DNA of 64,000 bases from Cinnamomum chago (GCA_038049695.1 CP142452.1:78085501-78149500), one strand, 5' to 3'. Counted from the first letter of the stretch, positions 35,831 to 48,559 are shown. The notes: a model not told the origin generated them from the letters alone. Made by a program: numbers and translations.

Positions 35831-38100
35831 ACCTCGATGTATGCTGCTGAGACTATTATAATTAAAATTAATTCGTCATCTAAATAATTTTGATGGGCGA
35901 CTAATTATATACTTGTATTCCCACTTGGGGGTGGCATAAGATATGTGTCATTTGAATCCACTAGATTTATTGGTGGTATTTGTGTGGGTTTAGCAATGCC
36001 ATCCGGAAGTTTAGTCCCGTTAGATCGAAAGACCGCAGCAATACCCACGTCTTAAAAAATACTAATGATATACCTTCGTACAACAATTCCATTGTTATTC
36101 CCATAATTTAAAGATACGAATCATTATAGCAGTCATTATAAAACATTTATACTCTTTCCAAAATAGATAACACAAAAAAGAAACATTTATACTGGTGACA
36201 ACCTGTCACGAATATAAACTTATTGGAAGAAATGGTTGGGTCCACAGTCACCTTATGAAAATTGCATGTTTTCATGGATGCCTTCGTTTGAACATTCCGC
36301 CCTTAGCAAATAATTTTTTTCAAAAAAAGGTATAAAAGAAAGGGAATTAAACGCATGTTCCAGCAGAAAAGAAGGAACAGTGTTCACCCATATTTGGCTT
36401 CTCTATTTTCAACCTCTGACGCATAAGAGGTTTGGAAAATAAGAGTGTGCGGCCATGTGCGGAAGGAAAGGCAGAGCTACGGTGCTTAGATGCTAACCAT
36501 TTGGTTAGCAGTTTTTGCTTTGCTGGGTCCATAACCATGATCCGAACCAGTAATTAGGTTTAGAAGGTTTAGAATGGCTAAGTAGACCAAAAATCAACCA
36601 TTGATTCATCATCTCTTTTGAGAAATTTGCAAAAAAATCCAAAACGTTGGATCATAATTTCTGGAGTTCTGTGGGTTCTGTTTGCAAAACATAGACCGTC
36701 CATTCTCTTCACAAACCCTTTAAAGGCTATGGGGTCAAATTTTGCACCATGCTTCATCACGGATCATCAGAAAATAGGGAAGAACATTTTGACCATCGCC
36801 TTTTCCAACGACAAAACGAAGAAAGGACATTGTCCCTGTGTTACAGGGGAGAAACTTTTTTCCTTAATCACGAATGGAACCGACAATCATTAATAAAAAG
36901 CCCAAGACAGCCCTGTGATCAAATCTTAACCGTTATAAAAAATCTTGAGATTTTTGTGAAAATGACCAAAACCTAAAATTGAAATTTTTTATTCCTATGG
37001 CCCCCATTTATGCGATACGAACCGTTCAAATTCTCCATACAAAAACATTCATGGGGTGAGCTCAGGTCTTGATTTCTCATAAAATTTGATAAATTTGAAA
37101 AAAAAAATTATAACCGTTGGATCACACATCCTTACGTTGGAATCTCTCATTTACCAACCTTAGAAATTCTCTTGAAGAAATCCTCTGTGAGTATATCTTG
37201 GTTCCAAGAGATGGAAGAACTCCTCTAAATAGAGGATTCCTTTTTATTTATAACGAGAGGGCCCACTTCTATTTTTTAATACTTTATTTTGGAAGGATTT
37301 CGTAAGAGTCAATGATGCCAAACAAGTCCTTCATCCGATTCCTTCCTCTCTTCATTGGAAATTGGCTTCAACCTGTCCATGACGTTCCTTCCTCTCTATG
37401 TTTGAAATTAAAAGGTTTTTCCAAAACGGATGACATCAACTGCCAAAATTATGAAAAAAACTACCTTTTATAAAACTGTGGCAGGTGTTCTTAGGCCTGG
37501 TTAATTCAGCCCATTAAAATGGGTACTTGGTCCATCCTGTCCCAAGCATGAAAATAGATAACTTAAAAAGAAAAAGTGAGCCCGAAGGGCTGCGCTTGAA
37601 CAATGGTTTCAAAGTCCGGCCCAAATAGAATTGGAAATGAGCATAATAGACTGGACCTGGCCTGGCCATTACATGGATTTGTATTTTCTATACAAATAAA
37701 GATGCATTTTAGAAAAAAGAATTCAATGAATCTCATAACATAAATGGACATGTGATTCATATAGTCTTAAATTCAATTTTCATGAAGCGAACAACACACA
37801 TTGAGGATGGATTGCAATTGTCATTTTGTTATATAAAACTTCTTACAATGAATGAAAAGTCTCGATAAACTCTACTCCTAGTATTGATTGTTGACATATA
37901 TACAAAGGCCATGACCTAATGAAATCATGGTTTTCTCATTGTAATAATAATATTGTGAAACTCTTTGCATCAATATGAGGGGGAATGGAGAACTTATTCA
38001 TTAAAGACTATGCTCATAGAAAGGCTCGTTCTTTTTTTTTTAAGATATCAAAAAGAAATTATCAATAAGGTAGTTGTAGAAGAAAAAATAAAATTATATC
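35831..38100. other. Intergenic DNA of the left arm, no gene recognised
   Basis: The 35880-36350 part matches the right arm at about 58000-59620 in reverse complement. At 36360-37500 the arms are not alike. The open frames at 36347-37305 lack family motifs. Confidence 0.55.
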
Positions 38101-38809
38101 ATTATTAATGTATATTATAGACGTAGCCATCAATTTCGAAATTAGAGTCCGATTTGCTAATTGATTGCAAAATTAGACTCTAATCTCAAATCAATTTGAG
38201 AAATTGGATCTTAAATAAATTTCAAGAGATAAAGGTCTATCAATCAATTCAGAGTCCACTTTTGTTAAGCTTCTTTATGTGAATTTAAATTTTAATATAT
38301 ATTTATTATGGATAGGTGATTAAAGAGTCCAAATGAAAAAATTCACCTTGCTCAATGACTCTATCCAACCAAGTTAAAATGAGTCTTCTTTAGGTGGATT
38401 TAGAATGTTAATATATCTATTAATGTTTGTGATTTTTAATAGTGAATCCCTGTTAGCGATTTATACATATGGGCTCCACATACGATAAAAAATTTTAAAG
38501 TTGGCGGCCTCATATTCTAATTCCTAAAGACGGGGTCACATACAATTTTGCAATTGATTGAAATTACTAAAATAAATACATAAACATTGATATTAATTTA
38601 CATAAAATTTGAAATTTCATACTCATTTATATAAAAAAAAATATTTACTTTGTATAAATGTTGGGTTGGGCCATGCTTTGAACCGTAATAAATGATATAT
38701 TTGTTTTTTTTATATTTATTTTATTATTAATTACTATTTCATAAAATAGCCACAAATTGTACATGTTTTTATTTATGGGCCCGGGCTTAGCGCGGGCATG
38801 CTTTGCTAG
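38100..38809 (+). mobile_element. Helitron-like non-autonomous element, 3' end defined
   Basis: It ends with a GC-rich hairpin (GCCCG...CGGGC, 38779-38797), then ATGCTTTG and CTAG at 38806-38809 followed by T. This is the hallmark of a Helitron 3' terminus inserted between A and T. The 5' border is inferred near 38100 from similarity to the element at 57172-57560. No helicase is present. Directly after the CTAG comes TCTTATATTATAAGG, which resembles a Helitron 5' end. Confidence 0.5.
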
Positions 38810-39120
38810 TCTTATATTATAAGGCCTTTTGCCTGTCTAGTGATGAGCTTTACAGTCTTAAAATTTTTAATTTTCCTCCTGGGTACATGAACCAAATAAT
38901 ATGAAGCAAAAATTGCCTCAAATGCAAGTAATATATGTGATATTGCAATTTTTTTTATATACAAAATTGCACAATTCACATATTGAATTAATGGTATGAT
39001 ATGATTGAGAAAGAAGGTTAAGTTTTGCAGTATCACAAAAATTAAAAATTGTGATATTGCATTATTATAGGCATTTTCATCTATTCCCATGACATATATA
39101 CAATTAGTTGTACAGAGCAT

Positions 39121-39475
39121 AGGGATGTAAACGGGTTGGTTTAGTCCGGGTCCACCATTTGAATCGGTTTCATGGTTTCGAAACCGGAACCGTTAATGAG
39201 AAGATCGAACTGGAACAGGTTCATACGGTCCAAATAGAGAATGAAAAAAAAGAAGGAAAAAAAAAAAAAAAACTTGGGTTTTAGGATGGATTTTAGAAAT
39301 TTAAGGTAACATGTCAGGTCCCGGGCCCACGAGATAGAACCAAGGTGGACCTGGACCCGTTTAGGTCATGATTCCCAAAAAAAAAGACTCAAATCCAGAC
39401 TTATTTAATTATCGGGGCCTAAATAAGGACCCAAACCCGGTTTTTAACGACTCAAGTTTAGACATTACCGTTGGG
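39121..39475. mobile_element. hAT MITE copy, 3' end eroded
   Basis: It begins AGGGATGTAAACGGG and shares GAACCAAGGTGGACCTGGAC and GGGGCCTAAATAAGGACCC-type words with the element at 5871-6252. The right terminus and a matching target duplication are not visible. Confidence 0.65.
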
Positions 39476-40437
39476 TTAAATGCCCTGTAGTATATGTAAT
39501 TGTTCACCCTGAGTTAAGTAAGCTCCATGATCATATTGAGTTGGCCCGGGTCTTCGGCACCCATATGCACACCATGGAGGATTTTATTGAAGAAGTATTA
39601 TACAGCACAGCACGGTTGGAAATATGTGTGGATTTTATGGCTTGTGGTATCCACTACATACTTTTTTGTGGAATTCTCAGGTGTGAATTGGACTCTCCTG
39701 GAGGCTGGACTCCACCATTTCTTAGTGCAGTGTGGAGAGAAGGGCAGAGTGTATATTTTCTGAAGGAGAAGTTATTAATCCAATTCCCCTTTGGACATTA
39801 AGATCCTCAAAATAAGATATTTTTGTTGCCAGAAAATTCTGCACCGAAAATCGGATATTTTTGCTAAGATTTCTTTGCCGAGATCTGTTTCCGAGGACTT
39901 AGTTTACAAGGAGATGATGAGCACTCATTTTCTTTCAAAGGAGGGATCAATTCACAGTCAAGGATCTTCATATCTAATCATTTACTTTAGGCCCTTCTGA
40001 TAGAAAGACATTATTTAAGAGTACAGGCCCTTCCAGTTTCCCTTTTAATTCAAAACTATTGATATGACGGGCCCTTCTATTGTAGTGGCCTGTCTATCAT
40101 TAGCCCAGATGATTTAAATCATTAGGCTTAACATTCAGGCCAAGGTTGCATAAACATAAACTTGAAAGTAAGGCCAAATTAGTAATATAGAAAATAGTCT
40201 ATAGTTAACTTTTAGGACTATAACATATCACTTGATTGAATGAAAGGGTCAAATAGCTTTTGCCTGGCCTAACAGAACCCATTAACAGCCAAAACTACAT
40301 AGAACTGGATTTGAGTAGAGGAGTATAAGTATAAATACAACAACTATTAAAAAAATAGTATAATGTTTCATGAAGAAATTAGGGATTGAAGTACTTGATG
40401 AGCAAAAATCCATTAACTATCTTTCTCCTTATTGCAG

Positions 40438-42428
40438 CTTTCTGCAAGTTGCAAAAATTAACGGTGCTGGATCTTTCTTCTGATTCACTGGAAGGTAATA
40501 TTCCTCAGTGTATGGGTAACATGCATTCCCTTGAAGTACTGCAATTATTTGACAATCATTTACATGGAACTATTTCTCCTTCCACATTCAGTGGCATGCA
40601 TTCTCTTGTACACTTGGATTTATCAGATAATCAATTACAAGGGACCATTTCACCTTCCACATTCAGTAACATGCATTCCCTTAGGTTTCTAGATTTATCT
40701 AGCAATCAACTAGAAGGGACCATTTCTCCTTTGACATTCAGCAACCTGACAATGATTCAAGATCTCTCTCTTTCTAATAACAAGTTCACTGGTCTTTTTC
40801 CTCTTTCCATGATTGCAAACATCTCCAGACTCCTTTCTCTTGACCTTTCGAACAATTACCAGTTAGAAGTGGAAACTGAATCGCCAACCTGGGTTCCTCG
40901 TTTCCAACTATTCCGTATAAACCTTGCAAACTGCAAGGTAAACAAACGCAGTGGTAGCAATATTCCAAGTTTCATTTTCACTCAACGCGCTATTGTCTCC
41001 TTAGATTTATCGAGTACGTCCCTTGTTGGAGTCATTCCTTCTTGGTTGTTATACAATTTTACTAGATCCATCTCGCTGCGAAGCAACTCGTTCAATGGTC
41101 CATTTCCTCTTCCTCCCCAAAATACAACTTCATTGCTTGGTTCACTTGACATATCCAAAAACCTTGTCTATGGGCCAGTTCCTGTACACTTCAGCGAGAT
41201 CTTCCCTCGGTTAACTTACTGTGACATGTCCACAAATGCTTTACAAGGCAAACTTCCCTCAACAATGGGTACTGAGAAATTAGGAGTATTGTTCCTACAC
41301 AACAACTTCTTCTCAGGAGAAATTCCACCAAGCCTAATGAGAAACATGACCTCTTTGGAACACTTGGTCTTGTCCAACAACAAATTTCAAGGTGAGATGA
41401 TTCTAGGAGATTCAACCATGGATCTACTGGTATCCTTAAAGCTTGATGGCAATGAGTTCACCATCCCTCCTAACATCTCAAAAGCTCCAGGGTTGCAGAT
41501 CCTAGACGTCAGGAACAATCACTTGTCAGGGAATATTTCAAGCTGGTTGCCTGTGCATACTAGATTACATGTGCTCTTCTTAGGGGGAAATCATTTTGAG
41601 GGCTCCATCCCTTGGCAAATTTGTCAAATGAGTTCACTGCAGTACTTGGATCTCTCTAATACTAATCTTGGAGGAACCATTCCTTCTTGCCTTGCTACTG
41701 TTCCTTCTTGGGAGACAGAACCTGGGCCTTATGATGACCTTGATTTTATCCTTTGGGACAGACGCATCGCAATTGATATTATCACCAAAGGTATATTATA
41801 CAACTATACTGGTGTGCCTCTCCATTGGATGACTTCCATTGATTTGTCATTGAACAAATTGACGGGAACTATTCCATTTGAATTTGGAAATATGACAGCG
41901 GTGCGAGCATTGAACTTGTCCCACAACCTTCTGGACGGTCCCATTCCAACTTCATTTCAAAATATGAAGGATTTGGAGAGTTTGGATCTTTCCCATAACA
42001 ATCTCATAGGAAGAATCCCCCAAGAAATTACCAAACTCAATTTCTTAACTACTTTCACTGTTGCCTTTAATAACCTATCAGGTGAGATTCCATACCAAGG
42101 AAAATTTTTCACTTTCAGTGGCAGTAGCTTTGAGGGCAATCCAGGTCTCTGTGGCAAACCATTGACAATAAATTGCTCATCAGATATTCCCTTGAATCCT
42201 AATGATGAAAAGAGAGGAGGAGGAGGAGGAGAACATGGAATCCTTGATAATGATTTGTTTTTTTACTCATGTCTGGCTATCTCATATTGTATGGGGTTTT
42301 GGGGTGTTATTGCTTTTCTCATTTTTAAGAAAGACTGGAGGCGAAAATTATTCATAACCATGGATGCAGTTCAAGATTGGTGTTTTGGGAAATGTTGGAG
42401 AGTAATGCTTTACGAGTCGATTCTGTAA
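40438..42428 (+). CDS. LRR receptor-like protein (no kinase), 5' part missing
   Basis: One long exon encodes about 21 leucine-rich repeats of the plant extracellular type (LxxLDLSxNxLxGxIP). A non-LRR island lies between repeats 17 and 18 (about 41708-41830, with YNYTGVPLHW). A C-terminal cap (EGNPGLCGKPL), one membrane helix (FFYSCLAISYCMGFWGVIAF, about 42255-42326) and a short basic tail follow. There is no kinase domain, as in RLPs, which sense ligands at the cell surface with partner kinases such as SOBIR1 (family knowledge). The exon starts at 40438 after the acceptor TCCTTATTGCAG. The open frame extends upstream only by chance and begins without ATG. No signal peptide or N-terminal cap exon was found in the 900 bases upstream, so this is a 5'-truncated gene or the last exon of one whose first exon I cannot find. 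Repeats 2-4 are near-copies of each other. Confidence 0.8.
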
Positions 42429-44166
42429 GTGGTAATGCAAGAATCAAAATAAAACAATATAATGTTATATGGTAATGTAAGAATTAAATGAAACAATATG
42501 ATGTTATCTTTTAGCTCTTTGTGAGTACTGTGTATTTTTTTAATTTATTTTAAGAGAGTGAGTACTGTGTTTTGATAACACATCTGATCGGTGATTCCAT
42601 TTTAAAATATTTATTATCCCGATAATGTGTGTGAGTGTGAGTAGACAGAGAGAGATCAATTAGCCAATTGCCATGTCATTACCCTGACCCCTTTCATGGT
42701 TCCAGTAAATGCCACTTGCTTCACAGTAACATTTAGTACGTCTTTCAGCCTCTCCTTTGCCTAGACTTTAAAATGTTATTAGGTCACTATTAGCACCGAA
42801 TCATTTCAGCTGGTTAATATAACTAATGGTGCTAATGGTAGGATTCGACATGGGCCATATTAAGAAGCTGGGCCAAGCCAAGATCTTTTTAATGATCAAA
42901 TCTGATTTTAACGCCCAGATTCAGCTCATGAGCCTGCAGTCCTGAACCCAGTACTTTAATAGAATATGAAGTCTGCTTATGCTGGATTTATTGGGCCAAA
43001 TATGACAATATAGTTGGCGGTGCAATCGATATTTACCTAGGTGTGTGATTTTCTCTTGCAAGAGTTCACGTGGATATTTAGTGGGCACTTTTAATTCAGG
43101 AGAATCCGCTTTTGTGGATTGTGGGGATTGAAAAGCCCAAAGGGCCCGTGTGTGAGGATCCCCATAGTAGAAAATTCCACTTAGGCAGATTTAGCTTATT
43201 TAGTAATAGACTAGAATGTCAAGTCCAGGCTCAGTCCGTATCAGCCTGGGTGTGACCAGAAGTAGTCTTGGTGTCCTGTCTAGCACATTTGGGCTGGTAT
43301 CTGGCTGGGTAATCGATCTGGCCATGGAACATGGATGTATGGGGGGTAATAGCAGACTTAAAGAGCCAACAGCACCTTGACCTGATGTGTCTTAGTTATG
43401 TTGGGATCCTTTTGATGTGAATTCCATTTGTGTTTGACTCATGGCCTGCCCTGGGGTTCTATGGTGAGACTGTGAACATAACCAATGTGCGCTCTTCAGT
43501 CTTCAGTCACGAGTCACGACATGCATTTAAATTTTGAGGGCTATCCAAGAAGTGTCAACACTGTCACACACTGGTGCCGCACTGAATAGCTATTAAAGCC
43601 TGCACAAAACCAGGCATCCATAGACGAGTAAACAATACACATACATCTAGGACTTCTGCTTGCATATAATTCAATCCACCACAACTAATTAATGAAAGTT
43701 CTTTCATTGGCAAGTTGTGCCCATTTTAGACATGTATGGGAAGTTAAATAGGCGATGAATATATAGGTCACTCAATAGGGTCTAAACCATGTTGGGACCC
43801 ATATTTTGATGGGCTGGAGCGACTGATATTTGTATCTAATTAACCATGACCTTGGTCCATTGCGTTGCTAAGTAATGGCCCACTGAACAAATGACTATGT
43901 CAAGATTCCAGTGAACCACAGAGCTGATGTGGTTGGCCCCATTGTTGATTGGAGATTCTCACCATACTTGCATTTTGCATTGGTGTCTTTCTTAGCCACT
44001 ACGCGTGGGCCACAGAAGACCGAATATTCCATTTTAGATGATGTCAATGAACTCAATCAACGGCTCTTCTTGTGTCTGTAGTTGAAAGAGATTTTATGGC
44101 AATTGAAAGAGATTTTAAATGAGAGCACATTTAGAGTAAGATTAGGGGAGAGAATTCGGTTTGCGC
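42429..44166. other. Gene-free DNA downstream of the LRR gene
   Basis: 42827-43160 is paralogous to 18885-19150 downstream of ENT-A. The rest has no match in the window and no motif. This stretch and the LRR exon together are the unique centre between the arms of the inverted duplication. Confidence 0.6.
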
Positions 44167-44399
44167 TGCAATAAAGAGAAAGATAGTTAATGGTTTTTGC
44201 TTATCAAGTACATCAATCCCTAAATTCTTCATGAAAAATTCTACTATTGTTTTGATTGATGTTGTATTTATACTGTTACTCCTCTACTCAAATCCAGTTC
44301 TATGTAGCTTTGGCTGTTAATGGGTTGTGTTAGGCCATGCAAAAGCTATTTGACCCTTTCATTCAATCAAGTGATGTTATAGGACTAAAAGTTAACTAT

Positions 44400-44735
44400 A
44401 TTAATGTCTGTGCACAATTAGGATTCCCACGGGAACAATCACACAAAGAAAAAACTCTCCAACGATAAAACCCGCAAAGGGAAATTTCTATTAACTCAAA
44501 TCTCTGAGATCATTGATCTTTACAATGCTATATTTATAATAAAAGAAATTTAGGTGCTAAAAAATCAATCACAATCAAACTAGGGATCCAAATAATAATC
44601 TTATCCAAATTAGAAAATACTCCTAATTAAACTCTTTGCTAAAAATAAAAGTAATAACAATTAAAAATCAGAATTTCATAGGTCCCACATGTGGCCCACA
44701 AATCTTGTTGCAACGATGTGGTATTGCTGCTGCAT
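44400..44735. mobile_element. Insertion in the right arm, possible small solo LTR
   Basis: This ~340-base stretch is absent from the matching left-arm sequence near 40200. It has TG...CA type ends (TGTCTGTGCACAATTAGG to GCTGCTGCATCA). I see no target duplication, so the class is uncertain. Confidence 0.4.
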
Positions 44736-44814
44736 CATGGACTATTTTCTATATTAATCATTTGACCTTACTTTCAAGTTTATGTTTATGCAACCTTGGC
44801 CTGAATGTTAAGCC

Positions 44815-45312
44815 TGATGATGCCAAAAAGTGGTTTTCGGGCACCACCGGTCAAGTAATAAATAATTAATGAAGAGAGAGAAGGTTTATAGTGGTTCGGT
44901 CAGTATGACCTACGTCCACTTTAAATGATCACTTTACTGCTCTGAGGAGGAGATTACAAAGTAGTCAGATACAATAATGATGTGAAGAATTCGAGGCCCC
45001 CGTTCTTTCTCCAACGGGTGGGGAGATTCTCCAGGGATCTCCAATGATGTACGCTCCAGTCTGGTGAAGTCTTCCGAACTCTCCTCAACAGAGGAGCAGA
45101 TAAGATTTCCTCCGCGGGAATTGGTAAAAGCAGGTATGTGAAACGACACGATGACTTTGTCATTCTGTGGATTCGGATCCGGCCTCAATGGGTAGATCAA
45201 GACCTTGGCTCATCATGGATTAAGGTCAGTTCGACCTGACCCGTCATCGTGGACCGAGCCTCTTGGGCCTAACCTGTTATTGCGGACCGAGTCATTTGGG
45301 CCTGCCCCATCA
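44815..45312. mobile_element. Solo LTR, 498 bases, probably Ty1/copia
   Basis: It starts TGATGATGCC and ends GCCCCATCA, flanked by 5-base duplications aagcc at 44810-44814 and 45313-45317. The left arm of the inverted duplication has the uninterrupted site near 40110. GTGGTTCGGTCAGTATGACC followed by CTACGTCCAC is typical of the transcribed part of Copia LTRs. No internal region remains. Confidence 0.85.
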
Positions 45313-45677
45313 AAGCCTAATGATTTAAATCATCTGGGCTAATGATGGACAGGCCGTTACAATAGAAGGCCCATCATATCAATAGTTTTGGATTAAAAGG
45401 GAAACCGTAATGCATTGAACTTTTATACAATGTCTTTTTATCAAAAGGGCCTAAAGTAAAGGATTAGATGTGAAGATCCAAGGCAGTGTGAATTGATATC
45501 TCCCCCATCATCACCTTGTAAACTAAGTCCTAGGAAACAGATCCCGGCAAAGATATCTTGGCAAAAATATCCGATATTTTAGGTGCAGAATTTTCTGGCA
45601 AAGAAATCTTATTTTGAGGATTTTAATGTCCCAAGGGGAATCGGATTAATAACTTCCCCTTCAGAAAACATACACTC

Positions 45678-46401
45678 TGTGTGGGGGCCCATTTCTTGAA
45701 CTTGTTCCTCTTGGTCTCGGCAAGGGTGCGCTCAGATATGCTGACGTGTAGGAGCCATTTCTCTTGATCTCGGCTACGATCCGTTCCATATCGGTCTCGG
45801 CACTACGTGCTGGTCTCGGCCAAGCAGAATTCAGTTCGGCCGCGCATACCGTTCAGTCTCGGCAATGCAAGCTCGGCAATGCAGAATTGCGCTTGCAGCT
45901 AACAGCCACGGCCCTATCGTGGCAAGGCCCAAGGAAGGGATCTGATGGGACTTCAGCCACCACCAGATCAGGGCAAGATTAAATGCATTGTGGGCTGATC
46001 GGACCCACATTAAATGTAGTGTGGGCTGATCGGACCCACATTAAATGCAAAGAGGGCTATGATGGACCTTCATTAATGACTTTGTGGGCTGATGTGACCC
46101 AGGTCACATCACCAAGCCCACTGGCATTCACCCAAGACTGTTCCATATATAAGGCACGAGCCAAAGGGAGCAGGGGGTAAGCAATTCTCACAGAGACACA
46201 GTCTTTCTTCTTCTTCTTCTTCTTCTCCGATCCATTGCTGACTTAAGCATCGGAGAGCCCTGCGCTGCCCATAGCCAGGGTCCTCTGACCTTTGTCTTTC
46301 TCCTCTTTCAGGTTCATACTGTCGCAGCTATCTCCTCCATGCATTGAGTAAGTCCTAAGAGGCATCCTAATCTTGTGAGTATTATTATTTCTGCACTTAC
46401 A
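45678..46401 (+). repeat. 5' LTR of the Tat element
   Basis: 724 bases, TGTGTGGGGGCCC to CTGCACTTACA. U3 holds about four copies of a 31-base unit containing GTGGGCTGATCGGACCCACA (45981-46104). A TATA box (TATATAA, 46146-46152) is followed by a CTT-rich stretch that would lie near the start of the transcript. A 72-residue open frame within it is not a gene. Confidence 0.95.
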
Positions 46402-46403
46402 AA

Positions 46404-46421
46404 TGGCGCCGTCTGTGGGGA
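46404..46421 (+). other. Primer-binding site of the Tat element (tRNA-Asp type)
   Basis: TGGCGCCGTCTGTGGGGA lies two bases after the 5' LTR. The first nine bases match the 3' end of plant tRNA-Asp, and the rest fits partly. This is the form common in Tat and Athila elements. Confidence 0.8.
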
Positions 46422-46459
46422 GATTTCTATAATCTTTCCTATTCCTATTCCTAAACACC

Positions 46460-48500
46460 ATGACGAGGAGAGCTGCGAAAGATGGAGAAACTTCCAAGAC
46501 AAAGCATGCAAGGCCGCCCCCTGCCAACCAGAGGGCTGGGAAGCAACCAGTCACAGAGGACGATGCTGAACGCGCTCTCATCCGGATCAACGTTCAGGAG
46601 CGTGACCTCCGCTCGGAGTCCGCTCCCGGGAAGGGAGACACCCAGCAGCCTACAGGTCTCCTGACGGGGGGAGACCAGCGGGATAAGTCTCCAGTGGTCG
46701 ATGGATCACGCCCCCCAGGCCAAGTGGAGGACGTTGAGGGCCGGGTGGAGGACGTTGAGGATACTGAGGATGAAGACTACAGCCCTGATGACGACTTGGA
46801 CTCCACCCTTCTGGAGATTAAAGCACAGAATGAGGCCATCAAGGAGAGAGATGCTCTGATCTGGCGGCTCCAGCAGCAGTTGGAAAGAGCTACTGGTTCG
46901 GCAAGGCAGCAGCAACGGACTCGTCGGGAGCAGTCCCAGCAGCAGCGGACTCGTCGGGAGCCGTCCCAGCAGCAGCGGACTCGTCGGGAGCCGTCCCAGC
47001 AGCAGCGGACTCGTCGGGAGCAGTCCCAGCAGCAGCGATCTCGGCAGCAGCAGCGATCGCCACAACACGAGAGGAGAGTTACTCGTGTCACGCGCATCTC
47101 TTCCTCAAAGGAGGACCTGAGGGACCGCTTGAACAGGAAAAGAGACGACCGAACCTGAGATGAAGGCTCAAGCACAAGCCGTAGCTACTCGAGGAAGGCG
47201 TCCGAGACCATTCCGGAGGGTATGTATCATAATCAGGAATGGCTGGACGCGCACATAAGGGAAACGGTCCAGCGCAACCTGGAAGTAGCCGGCTTCGGCC
47301 GAGACCAAAAGAATGCATGCTGCGACCCCGTTGATCTCGGCGCGTCTCCTTTCTCCCAAGACATCAGGAGGTACCCCTTACCGAAGAAGTTCACCGTACC
47401 AAGATTCGTCACCTATGATGGGGTCTCGGATCCAGCTACACATCTCAGGCACTTCTCCCAGAGGATGTCTGTCTGGGGAGACGAGGGCCATCTGAACTGC
47501 CGAGTCTTTTCCTCCAGTTTAGGCGACCTCCCCCTGAAGTGGTTCTGTGCGCTCCCAGAGGGATCCGTCTCGAGTTGGCAGCAACTCCAGCAGTCCTTTA
47601 TGAATAAGTTCCAGGCCTACAGAGTCCTTCCGAAGACAGATGCAGACATCATGGCCATGAAGATGAAGCAGGGAGAGAACGTCACCCAATTCGCCAAGCG
47701 CTTCTGGGCGGTCTACAGTCAGATTGAGAATTCCAAGGACGAGGTTGCCGTCTTCGCATTTCAGAATGCCTTGCTGCCAGACAGCGATCTTCGCAAGGAC
47801 TTGGCCCGGAACCCGGTGTCTTCCATAGCGGCGCTCATGTCCATCGCCAACCGGTACATTGCTCAAGAGGATGACCAGGCCCGTGCTCGGGAAAGCCATG
47901 GAACCGTGCAAAGAAACCGAGACCGAGGTGAGAGGCCCCCCAAGAAGGACGGAGGACCGTTTCTGAGGGATGAGCCTCGGCGAGACGAGCGACGAAGAGG
48001 TGACTCAGACAGGAGTTGGGCGCCTACAAGCTCGGCAAGGACTCAGACGTTCGCCTCGGCAAGGAGCAAAAGGCCCAGGCTATCCGAGGACGCGTATCGG
48101 GGGGTCAATACGGTCTTCAAGATGCCAATCCACAAAATCATGTATAAGATCAAGAGCAGGCCTTACTTCAGCTGGCCAGAGCCCATGCAAGGCGACCCTT
48201 CTATTCGAGATCAGACGAAGTTCTGTTCCTATCACAAGGAGGGCGGCCACAAGACTGAAGATTGCAGGATACTGCGGTCGCATTTGGAGAAGCTTGTCCA
48301 GGATGGACACCTGCAAGAGTTTGTCAGGAGAGAAACCAGGGCCGACACCCGAGCCCCGCGCCGAGACGAGGGGGGTCATGACAGCGACGGGACAGAGAAG
48401 ATAATTGACGTTATCCATTTGGCACCCCCGCCCAAGGGGAGTAATCAAGCCCGTGCCGAAGCCAGGAAAGCCGCTCACGGCAGGCAAGTCATGGCCGCCG
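46460..48500 (+). pseudogene. gag region of the Tat element
   Basis: The first part encodes a charged, QQQRTRRE-rich segment from a 30-base unit repeated four to five times (about 46905-47040). The second part has the plant Retrotrans_gag domain (about 47360-47880: FVTYDGVSDPATHLRHF, LPLKWFCALP, MKMKQGENVTQFAKRF) and a zinc-knuckle-like motif (CSYHKEGGHKTEDC, about 48226-48270). Gag would form the virus-like particle. The region is part of a broken gag-pol. Confidence 0.85.
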
Positions 48501-48559
48501 AGCTCGGCCCAGCACAGAAAAGGGCTCGGAGGGAGCGTCCCGAGATCAGGTTCACTGAT

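Larger units (their letters stand above)
26449..40437. repeat. Left arm of the large inverted duplication
   Basis: Mirror of 44167-64000. It holds ENT-B and ends exactly at the splice acceptor of the LRR exon, at 40437. Similarity stops there, because the right arm continues with unrelated sequence after its own TTTATTGCAG. Confidence 0.8.

Noticed and set aside
45764-46180. Open frames of 72 and 65 codons, repeated in both LTRs
   Set aside because: They are identical in the two LTRs because the LTRs are copies, and they have no protein-like features.
46706-47175. Minus-strand open frames of 120 and 132 codons rich in Leu/Arg/Cys repeats
   Set aside because: They are the opposite strand of the 30-base repeat in gag.
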